The position numbers were made by a program, and so were the translations under genes. Source: an uncultured Selenomonadaceae bacterium (GTDB lineage: Bacteria > Bacillota > Negativicutes > Selenomonadales > Selenomonadaceae). From it: a stretch of 8,242 bases of DNA. Location: the NCBI GenBank assembly GCA_905236665.1, contig CAJONF010000003.1:1-8242 (forward strand), given 5' to 3'. The notes under the pieces were generated by a model. It saw only the letters and a list, made by a program, of their open reading frames with translations, was not told the origin of the DNA and did no database searches. The stretch's first letter is position 1; every line of letters begins with the position of its first letter. Below are positions 1-5,457 of this stretch, piece after piece.

Positions 1-1
1 A

Positions 2-160
2 GATTATAAAGACGCGGCAAAACTTCGCCGTTTCACCACCGAGCGTGGAAAAATTCTTCCGCGCCGCATTTCGGGCAACTGCGCCAAACATCAGCGTCAA
101 GTGACAATCGCCATCAAACGCGCCCGCAACATTGCGCTTTTGCCGTTCACCGCAGACTAA
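2..160 (+). CDS. rpsR: 30S ribosomal protein S18, C-terminal part (gene runs off the left edge)
   Basis: The first 52 visible codons encode the C-terminal part of ribosomal protein S18, a small-subunit protein that binds 16S rRNA next to S6. The visible protein contains the conserved S18 stretches KLRRFTTERGKILPRR, SGNCAKHQRQVTIAIKRAR and the typical ending ALLPFTAD before a TAA stop. The start codon and the N-terminal third lie outside the window, so neither the start nor upstream partners (usually rpsF and ssb) can be seen. The protein is highly basic, as expected for a ribosomal protein. Identification is by recognisable family sequence and I am very sure of it. The stop is followed after a few bases by an inverted repeat at 165-205 that may end the transcript. 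Confidence 0.96.
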   Translation, partial: DYKDAAKLRRFTTERGKILPRRISGNCAKHQRQVTIAIKRARNIALLPFTAD

Positions 161-164
161 AAAT

Positions 165-205
165 AATGAGGAATTAGGAATAAAATCTTTTCCCAATTCC
201 TCATT
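165..205 (+). repeat. Imperfect hairpin made of a dispersed AATGAGGAATTA-type repeat; possible rpsR terminator
   Basis: Left arm AATGAGGAATT (165-175) pairs with AATTCCTCATT (195-205). After one A/C mismatch, GGAA (177-180) pairs with TTCC (190-193), leaving a 9-base loop. The right arm runs into TTG and ATTT, so it could act as a weak intrinsic terminator for rpsR, although the stem is AT-rich and the T-run is broken. The same core occurs at 5425-5435, so this is also a member of a short dispersed repeat. The pairing is visible in the sequence; the terminator role is inference. Confidence 0.6.
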
Positions 206-226
206 TTGATTTATGGAGAAAAAAAT

Positions 227-766
227 ATGCGCGATAAATTTTTTCTGCCGATAACGCTTTTAGTGTGCGGCATTATTTTTTTCTGCTGGTATAATTTTTT
301 TTACGAGACGACGCAAAGGGAAATTGCAAGCATAGAAATGGAAACGCGGCGGCTGCGCGAAGTCGAACGAGAAATTTTAGAGCTTAAAGCGCGTTACGAA
401 AATTTAACGGCGTTAGTAGAGTTAAAAGAACAGCAACTTGACGCGGCGCGAAATTTTTTGCCGTCAACGCTTGAACAAGATAAATTTATCGACGTGCTTT
501 ATCGGTCGGCGGAACTTTGTGGGGTGCAGTTAATGTCTGTGCAGACCGGCGAAGAAATTTCCGCGCAAGAAGTTCAAACGCAAATCGTCACCGTGAAACT
601 TGAGACGGATTATATTTCGTTGCTGAATTTTATTCGAGAAAGTTTGGACGGCGGACGATTGGTGAGCTTAGAAAAATTTTCTGTGAACAGCGCGGGCGAT
701 AAAATCCTTTCGTGCGAACTGAACTTTAAAATTTTTGCCGAATCCTTGCCAAAAAAACAATCTTAA
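227..766 (+). CDS. PilO-like type IV pilus inner-membrane protein (179 aa)
   Basis: This is a small bitopic membrane protein with the layout of PilO (also GspM-like): a short basic N-terminus (MRDK), one membrane segment at about residues 5-25 (rich in F, L, I), a long charged coiled coil at about 27-76, and a C-terminal alpha/beta domain from about 85 to 172. The phrase FLPSTLEQDKFIDVLYRSAELCGV (split here as FLPSTLEQDK plus FIDVLYRSAELCGV) resembles the PilO domain entry, where 'LP' is followed by a helix and a glycine. PilO pairs with PilN beneath the pilus machine in the inner membrane. I chose ATG at 227 because GGAG (215-218) sits 8 bases upstream; an in-frame TTG at 206 lies inside the preceding hairpin and has no such site. 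The usual partners pilM, pilN and pilQ are not adjacent: the gene is alone between rpsR and the convergent trpB. The family call is by architecture and limited motif similarity, so it could be another short TM-plus-coiled-coil protein. Confidence 0.62.
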   Translation: MRDKFFLPITLLVCGIIFFCWYNFFYETTQREIASIEMETRRLREVEREILELKARYENLTALVELKEQQLDAARNFLPSTLEQDKFIDVLYRSAELCGVQLMSVQTGEEISAQEVQTQIVTVKLETDYISLLNFIRESLDGGRLVSLEKFSVNSAGDKILSCELNFKIFAESLPKKQS

Positions 767-1947
767 ATATCTTCGCCCCGATAGCGTGCAACTGAAGAGC
801 AATCTTTATCGCCGCGACCGGATAGCGTGATGACGATAATTTTATCTTTATCCATGTTCGGTGCAATTTTCATAACGTGAGCGACCGCGTGTGCTGATTC
901 AATCGCGGGAATAATTCCCTCTGTGCGCGAAAGATATTCAAAGGCGTCAACAGCCTCAGCGTCGGTAACAGGAACGTATTCCGCCCGTCCGATGTCGTGG
1001 AGCCAAGCGTGTTCGGGACCTATGCCGGGATAATCCAGCCCCGCAGATATAGAATAGACCGGCGCAATTTGACCGTATTTATCTTGACAAAAATAAGACT
1101 TCATGCCGTGAAAAATTCCCGTGCGTCCTGTAGCTATCGTCGCGGCAGTTTCAAAGGTATTCACGCCACGACCAGCCGCCTCGCAACCGATAAGCCGAAC
1201 GCTTTTATCGTCAATGAAATTATAAAACGTGCCGATTGAATTTGAACCGCCGCCACAACACGCAACCACAGCATCGGGCAATCTCCCTTCCAATTCAAAC
1301 AGCTGGCTTTTAATTTCTTTTGAGATAACAGCTTGAAAATCGCGAACGATTGTCGGGAAAGGGTGCGGACCCATAACCGAACCTAAGCAGTAATGCGTAT
1401 CGGCAATTCTGTTTGTCCACTCGCGAAAAGTTTCGCTCACGGCGTCTTTAAGTGTACCAGTGCCGCTCTTTACGGCGATAACATCTGCGCCCAAAAGTTT
1501 CATGCGATAAACGTTCAAAGCCTGTCGACGGGTATCTTCCTCGCCCATAAAAATTACGCAATCCATATTCATCAGCGCGGCGGCAGTTGCTGTTGCTACA
1601 CCATGTTGACCTGCGCCCGTTTCAGCAATTAAACGCGTCTTGCCCATTTTTTTTGCCAACAACGCTTGACCGAGCACATTATTAATTTTGTGTGAGCCGG
1701 TGTGATTCAAATCTTCGCGCTTGAGATAAATTTTTGCACCGCCCAAATCGTCCGTCATTTTTTTTGCAAAGTACAAAAGCGACGGTCGCCCCGCGTAATT
1801 TTTAAACAGCTCGTCCAGTTCGCGGTTAAAATTTTCGTCGTCCTTAAAGCGATTGTACGCCTCCTCCAATTCGATAACCGCGTTCATCAGCGTTTCGGGA
1901 ATGTATTGCCCGCCGTAAATGCCAAAGCGTCCGTGTTGATTCGTCAT
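763..1947 (-). CDS. trpB: Tryptophan synthase beta chain (394 aa)
   Basis: TrpB condenses indole with L-serine to give L-tryptophan, using PLP, normally in an alpha2beta2 complex with TrpA. The PLP lysine is K87 in HTGSHKINN. E109 lies in AETGAGQHG. The phosphate-binding loop GGGSNSIG is at 232-239, D305 is in SAGLDYPGIG, and S376 is in LSGRGDKD. Numbering matches the well-studied Salmonella enzyme almost residue for residue, so this is the canonical TrpB1 type and is full length. The start ATG at 1947-1945 overlaps the trpF TGA (ATGA) and has GGAGG at 1956-1960, 8 bases upstream. It is the last gene of the minus-strand run. Its TAA (763-765) shares bases with the stop of the convergent PilO-like gene. 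No trpA follows, which is unusual, because trpA is most often the next gene. Confidence 0.98.
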   Translation of the reverse strand: MTNQHGRFGIYGGQYIPETLMNAVIELEEAYNRFKDDENFNRELDELFKNYAGRPSLLYFAKKMTDDLGGAKIYLKREDLNHTGSHKINNVLGQALLAKKMGKTRLIAETGAGQHGVATATAAALMNMDCVIFMGEEDTRRQALNVYRMKLLGADVIAVKSGTGTLKDAVSETFREWTNRIADTHYCLGSVMGPHPFPTIVRDFQAVISKEIKSQLFELEGRLPDAVVACCGGGSNSIGTFYNFIDDKSVRLIGCEAAGRGVNTFETAATIATGRTGIFHGMKSYFCQDKYGQIAPVYSISAGLDYPGIGPEHAWLHDIGRAEYVPVTDAEAVDAFEYLSRTEGIIPAIESAHAVAHVMKIAPNMDKDKIIVITLSGRGDKDCSSVARYRGEDI

Positions 1948-2531
1948 AAATTTTTCCTCCGCACAACCTCCGCGAAAGTTGCCATCTTTTTAAAATCTTT
2001 TTTGCCGTCAGTCTCAATGCCACTGCTCACATCAACTGCGAACGGGTGCAAAAGTTCAATCGCCTCACCGACATTTTCGGGAGTAAGTCCGCCCGCCAAA
2101 AAATATTCCCGCTGAAAATTTTTTATCAGCGTCCAATCAAAAACTTTACCGTCACCCGCGCCCGCGTCAATCAAAATAAAATCTGCAAGACTTTCTTTCA
2201 ACTCTTCAACTTTAAAAGCTTTGATGATCTTTTTGTCCGTGAGCCCGCGCAGATTTTTAATATAATCGTCGTCCTCGTCGCCATGCAGTTGCACCGCGTC
2301 AATTATTCCCGCGTTCAAAAGTTCAGCGACTGTTGAAAATTTTTCGTTTACAAAGACGCCGACTGCACAAATTTTTTTATCGAGTTCAGCGCGAAGTTTT
2401 TCAGCTTGCATGGGCGTGACATATCGTTTGCTTTTTGGCGCGAAAATAAATCCGATATATTCGGGCAAAATTTCGTTGGCAAAAAAAATGTCATCAAGCG
2501 TCCTAAGTCCGCAAAATTTCATCTTTGTCAT
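1944..2531 (-). CDS. trpF: Phosphoribosylanthranilate isomerase (195 aa)
   Basis: TrpF performs the Amadori rearrangement of N-(5-phosphoribosyl)anthranilate to CdRP, the third step of tryptophan synthesis, in a single-domain TIM barrel. The catalytic cysteine is C7 in the MKFCGL motif and the catalytic aspartate is D122 in FILIDAG. The downstream GxGDGKxFDW segment (125-133) and the phosphate-binding loops LAGGLTPENV and VDVSSGIE are all present. Length is normal for the monofunctional enzyme. The ATG at 2531-2529 has GGAG at 2541-2544, 9 bases upstream; a second in-frame ATG three codons later (MKFCGL) is possible but has poorer support. The stop overlaps the trpB start by 4 bases, suggesting translational coupling. 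About 135 bases separate it from trpC, in contrast to the other tight trp junctions. Confidence 0.97.
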   Translation of the reverse strand: MTKMKFCGLRTLDDIFFANEILPEYIGFIFAPKSKRYVTPMQAEKLRAELDKKICAVGVFVNEKFSTVAELLNAGIIDAVQLHGDEDDDYIKNLRGLTDKKIIKAFKVEELKESLADFILIDAGAGDGKVFDWTLIKNFQREYFLAGGLTPENVGEAIELLHPFAVDVSSGIETDGKKDFKKMATFAEVVRRKNL

Positions 2532-2559
2532 AATTCGAGTCTCCGCTTGCCGTTTTGTT

Positions 2560-2659
2560 CTATAATTATTTTTGAATAGCCTTGAAGCAGTCGCCTTTCG
2601 TTTTCTCGGGGTTTTTGAAAGGCACTTGTCCGATTCTGCTTTTGGCTATAATTTTTTTG
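2560..2659 (+). other. Nested stem-loop insert between trpC and trpF (candidate structured RNA or small mobile repeat)
   Basis: Three nested stems are visible: ATAGCC 2576-2581 with GGCTAT 2644-2649, AAGCAG 2585-2590 with CTGCTT 2636-2641, and GCCTTTC 2593-2599 with GAAAGGC 2617-2623 around a 17-base loop. The loop bases TCGG (2606-2609) can also pair with CCGA (2630-2633), giving a possible pseudoknot. On the plus strand the outer stem is followed by AATTTTTTTG, and a TATAAT lies at 2561-2566, but I see no matching -35 box. The 8-base sequence CTATAATT flanks the insert on both sides (2560-2567 and 2646-2653). It matches no RNA family that I recognise. Either strand could be the functional one; the plus strand is used here because of the terminal T-run. 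Confidence 0.45.
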
Positions 2660-2666
2660 TCATTGT

Positions 2667-3446
2667 TTACGGTGTCTTTAACTCCGCAATTTTAGATTTT
2701 TTATTGGAAGCTCTCATTAAAATTTCACCGATTAACACGGCGTCTGCGCCCAGCTCGCGGATTTTTTTTATATCATCAGCAGATTTTACGCCGCTTTCAG
2801 ACACAAAAATAATTTCGGGCGGAACGAGTGCCCGAAGTTTTTTTGCGTTGTCCATATCTATAGAAAAATCTTTCAAGTTGCGGTTGTTCACGCCGATAAT
2901 CCGCGCCCCGCAATTAATCGCCCGACAGATTTCCTGCTCATCATGAGCCTCAACTAATGCTGATAAGCCCAGCTCGTCGCAGATTGAAATAAAATTTTTC
3001 AGCTTAACATCGTCGAGAATCGCGCAGATTAACAGCACAGCACTTGCCCCCAAAACTTTTGCTTGATAAATCATATATTCATCAATGACAAAATCTTTTC
3101 TGAGACAAGGGATTGACACCTGCGCCGAAATTTCCGCCAAAAATTTATCGTCGCCCAAAAAAAATTCCGGCTCCGTCAAAACAGATATCGCGTCCGCGCC
3201 CGCCGATTCGTATTCCTGCGCTATATCAAGGTACGGAAAATTTTCTGCGATTAATCCTTTTGACGGCGAGGCTTTTTTACATTCGCATATAAACGATAAG
3301 CTCGGCTTTTTCAACGCGACTTCAAACGGGAAATTTTTTTTCGGCAAAGACAATGCCCGCCGCTTGAGTTCGTCGAGAGAAATCTTTTCTTTGTAACGTA
3401 TGACGCGCAATTTTGTTCGTTCAGCGATTTTATCAAGGATTGTCAT
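2667..3446 (-). CDS. trpC: Indole-3-glycerol phosphate synthase (259 aa)
   Basis: TrpC closes the ring of CdRP with decarboxylation to give indole-3-glycerol phosphate, the fourth step of tryptophan synthesis. It is a TIM barrel of normal length for the monofunctional enzyme. The family signature CECKKASPSKG is present (E55, K57, S60-P61), as are the substrate loop LTEPEFFLGD, the catalytic K117 in LRKDF, E166 in VEAHD, N187 in GVNNRNL, and the phosphate-binding SESG (216-219) and LIGEILM. The start ATG at 3446-3444 overlaps the trpD TGA (ATGA), with GAGG at 3457-3460 some 10 bases upstream. The C-terminus (NKKSKIAELKTP) is lysine-rich. The next gene, trpF, does not start until after the structured insert, so coupling by overlap is broken at this junction. 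Confidence 0.97.
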   Translation of the reverse strand: MTILDKIAERTKLRVIRYKEKISLDELKRRALSLPKKNFPFEVALKKPSLSFICECKKASPSKGLIAENFPYLDIAQEYESAGADAISVLTEPEFFLGDDKFLAEISAQVSIPCLRKDFVIDEYMIYQAKVLGASAVLLICAILDDVKLKNFISICDELGLSALVEAHDEQEICRAINCGARIIGVNNRNLKDFSIDMDNAKKLRALVPPEIIFVSESGVKSADDIKKIRELGADAVLIGEILMRASNKKSKIAELKTP

Positions 3447-4459
3447 GACTGCGACGCCTCAACAAATTTTTCTAGCGTAGCAAGTGCTTTGCCGCTGTCG
3501 ATAAGTTCAGCTGCGAGATTTACACCAGCTTTAAAGCTATCTGCCTTACCGCCAATATAAAGAGCCGCGCCCGCGTTCAAAAGGACAGCGTTGCGTTTAT
3601 GTCCACGTTCACCGCGCAGAATAGCACGAGTTATCGCGGCATTTTCAGCAGGATCACCGCCGCGCAAATCGTCTTTAGTGCAACGTTCAAAGCCGAAATC
3701 TTCGGGAGCAATAACAAAATTTTTAATCCAGCCGTCGTTAATTTCGCAAATCGAAGTCGGCGAACTCAAAGAAATTTCGTCGAGCTTATCTCTCCCGTAA
3801 ACAACCATGCCGCGCTTAACGCCGAGATTTATCAAAACCTGTGCAAGTGGTGTAATGAGATATTCCGCATAAACACCAAGAATTTGCCGCGAAGGTTTGC
3901 CGGGATTGGTGAGAGGACCGAGGATATTAAACACCGTCCTAAAACCAAGTTCACGGCGAATCGCGCCGACGTATTTCATCGAACTATGATATTTCTGCGC
4001 GAAGAAAAAACATATGCCGACATCGCGCAAAAGTTCAATGCATTTTTCAGGCGATTGATTTATGTTGACGCCGAGAGCTTCCAAGCAATCAGCCGCGCCA
4101 CATTTAGAAGACGCCGCCCTGTTACCATGTTTGGCAACTTTCATTCCCCCCGCCGCCGCTATAATCGCCGAGGTTGTCGAAATATTAAAGCTGTGGGAAT
4201 TATCGCCACCCGTACCGACAATCTCGAAAATATCCATGCCAGTATCGACTTTGGTAGCGTGAGATCTCATCGCCGCCGCGCAACCTGCAATTTCATCTGT
4301 AGTTTCTGCGCCCGCGCTTTTCGTAGACAGCGCAGATAAAAACGCCGCATTTTGTGTTGGGGAAGTTTCGCCGCTCATTATTTCGTTCATCACGGCAAAT
4401 GCTTCGTTGTAAGTTAAATCCTCCTTGTTCACGATTTTAACGATAGCTTCTTTAATCAT
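3443..4459 (-). CDS. trpD: Anthranilate phosphoribosyltransferase (338 aa)
   Basis: TrpD joins anthranilate to PRPP to form phosphoribosylanthranilate, the second step of tryptophan synthesis. The PRPP-binding signature VGTGGDNSHSFNIST begins at residue 81 (GTGGD 82-86). KHGNRAASSKCGAAD follows at 110-124, then FNILGPLTNP at 177-186, and the metal-binding D227-E228 pair in LDEIS. Length and domain order (helical N-terminal domain, then alpha/beta domain) fit the stand-alone enzyme; no glutamine amidotransferase (TrpG) domain is fused. The ATG at 4459-4457 has AAGGAG about 8 bases upstream. It follows murB by 37 bases and overlaps trpC by 4. trpE and trpG, which usually precede it, are absent from the window. 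Confidence 0.97.
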   Translation of the reverse strand: MIKEAIVKIVNKEDLTYNEAFAVMNEIMSGETSPTQNAAFLSALSTKSAGAETTDEIAGCAAAMRSHATKVDTGMDIFEIVGTGGDNSHSFNISTTSAIIAAAGGMKVAKHGNRAASSKCGAADCLEALGVNINQSPEKCIELLRDVGICFFFAQKYHSSMKYVGAIRRELGFRTVFNILGPLTNPGKPSRQILGVYAEYLITPLAQVLINLGVKRGMVVYGRDKLDEISLSSPTSICEINDGWIKNFVIAPEDFGFERCTKDDLRGGDPAENAAITRAILRGERGHKRNAVLLNAGAALYIGGKADSFKAGVNLAAELIDSGKALATLEKFVEASQS

Positions 4460-4496
4460 CTTTGAAACTCCTTTGAAACTTTACTGCTGTAAAACT

Positions 4497-5420
4497 TTAA
4501 TCCTCACCGATAATTCTAACTTCAGGTGTAAGCATGACGCCATGAGCCTCGCAGACTCGCCGCTTGACTTCTTCAATTAAATTCAAAACGTCTTCAGCTG
4601 TCGCGCCGCCCGTATTCACCACAAAGCCTGCGTGTTTTTCTGAAACCATAGCCCCGCCGATTTTTAATCCTTTCAAGCCGGTTTTATCAATCAGCGTGCC
4701 GGCGAAATGTCCTTTTGGTCGCTTAAAGGTTGAACCTGCACTGGGCATATCAAGCGGCTGTTTACTTTCGCGCCGCTGTGTGAAATCCGCCATTTTATTT
4801 CTTATCTCGTCGAATGTGCCGCGCTGAAGAATCAATTCCACTTCGCAAATTGCGCAACCGTTTTCTTGAAAAATGCTGTGCCGATAGCCCAAATGCAAAC
4901 TCGCACCGCTGAACTCTACAAAATCTCCGTCGCGGTTTACAGCTTTGACACTGGCAACGGTATTTTTCATTTCGCCATCATATGCGCCTGCGTTCATAAA
5001 AATTGCGCCGCCGATACTGCCAGGGATACCAACAGCAAATTCCATGCCCGTTAAACCGTTTTCCGCCGCAAAATACGACACGTCTTTTAATTTCGCACCC
5101 GCGCACACCGTGAGCCGCTGACCATCGCAACGCATATCTCCGAAAAATTTTTCTGTGAACTTAACCACGACGCCGCGAATCCCTTTATCGCGAACCAAAA
5201 CATTTGAGCCATTACCCAAAACGACACATGGTAATTTAAATTCGTTGACAAGCTTAAAAATTTTTGAAACGTCCGCCGCGCTTGACGGGAAAATCAAAAC
5301 GTCCGCCGCCCCGCCGATTTTAAATGTCGTATAATTTTTCATCGGCGCGTTAAAAATAAATTGTTCCGCCCGCAAAAATTCCGCGAGCCTAAATTTAAAG
5401 GATTCTTCCCAATCCTTCAT
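4497..5420 (-). CDS. murB: UDP-N-acetylenolpyruvoylglucosamine reductase (307 aa)
   Basis: MurB reduces UDP-GlcNAc-enolpyruvate to UDP-MurNAc with FAD and NADPH, the second committed step of peptidoglycan synthesis in the cytoplasm. FAD-binding motifs are NYTTFKIGG (29-37), LGNGSNVLV (68-76) and GIPGSIGGAIFMNAGAY (131-147). R180 lies in YRHSIF, the catalytic serine is S230 in PSAGSTFKRP, and the catalytic glutamate is E300 in LTPEVRIIG. The YRxS-type region and the ~307 residues fit the type II form common in Gram-positive lineages. The start ATG at 5420-5418 is preceded by GAGGA, about 7 bases upstream; both lie in a dispersed AT-rich repeat. It is placed between ilvD (25-base gap) and trpD (37-base gap) in one direction, so cotranscription is likely, though there is no pathway link. 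Confidence 0.97.
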   Translation of the reverse strand: MKDWEESFKFRLAEFLRAEQFIFNAPMKNYTTFKIGGAADVLIFPSSAADVSKIFKLVNEFKLPCVVLGNGSNVLVRDKGIRGVVVKFTEKFFGDMRCDGQRLTVCAGAKLKDVSYFAAENGLTGMEFAVGIPGSIGGAIFMNAGAYDGEMKNTVASVKAVNRDGDFVEFSGASLHLGYRHSIFQENGCAICEVELILQRGTFDEIRNKMADFTQRRESKQPLDMPSAGSTFKRPKGHFAGTLIDKTGLKGLKIGGAMVSEKHAGFVVNTGGATAEDVLNLIEEVKRRVCEAHGVMLTPEVRIIGED

Positions 5421-5457
5421 TACTAATTCCTCATTTCATTGCGCATTATGCATTAAC
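5418..5457 (-). repeat. Dispersed AT-rich repeat bridging the end of ilvD and the start of murB
   Basis: The plus strand reads CATTACTAATTCCTCATT, then TCATTGCGCATTATGCATTA. The core AATTCCTCATT (5425-5435) is identical to 195-205 and is the complement of 165-175. On the minus strand the element covers the last ilvD codons (GTT AAT GCA TAA), the whole 25-base spacer, and the GAGGA plus ATG of murB. The GCATTATGC-like part is internally near-palindromic. I recall similar ATTCCTCATT/GCATTATGC strings as interspersed repeats in other bacterial genomes, but cannot test this here. Confidence 0.6.

Noticed and set aside
206..226. TTG start that would extend the PilO-like protein by 7 residues
   Set aside because: The TTG lies at the edge of the 165-205 hairpin with no ribosome binding site, whereas ATG at 227 has GGAG at an 8-base distance.
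1702..2115. 137-codon plus-strand frame across the trpB/trpF junction
   Set aside because: It lies antisense to two well-supported genes, has no family signature, and results from the strand-wise composition of trpB and trpF.
3599..4339. 246-codon open frame on the plus strand, antisense to trpD
   Set aside because: It is a shadow of trpD, whose catalytic motifs are complete on the other strand. Its translation is arginine- and alanine-rich without any recognisable motif, and no ribosome binding site precedes it.
4461..4496. Short repeats (GTTTCAAAG twice, and TTTAC/GTAAA) between murB and trpD, considered as a trp leader or attenuator
   Set aside because: The gap is only 37 bases, there is no tryptophan-codon leader peptide and no competing hairpins with a T-run. 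It mostly holds the trpD ribosome binding site.
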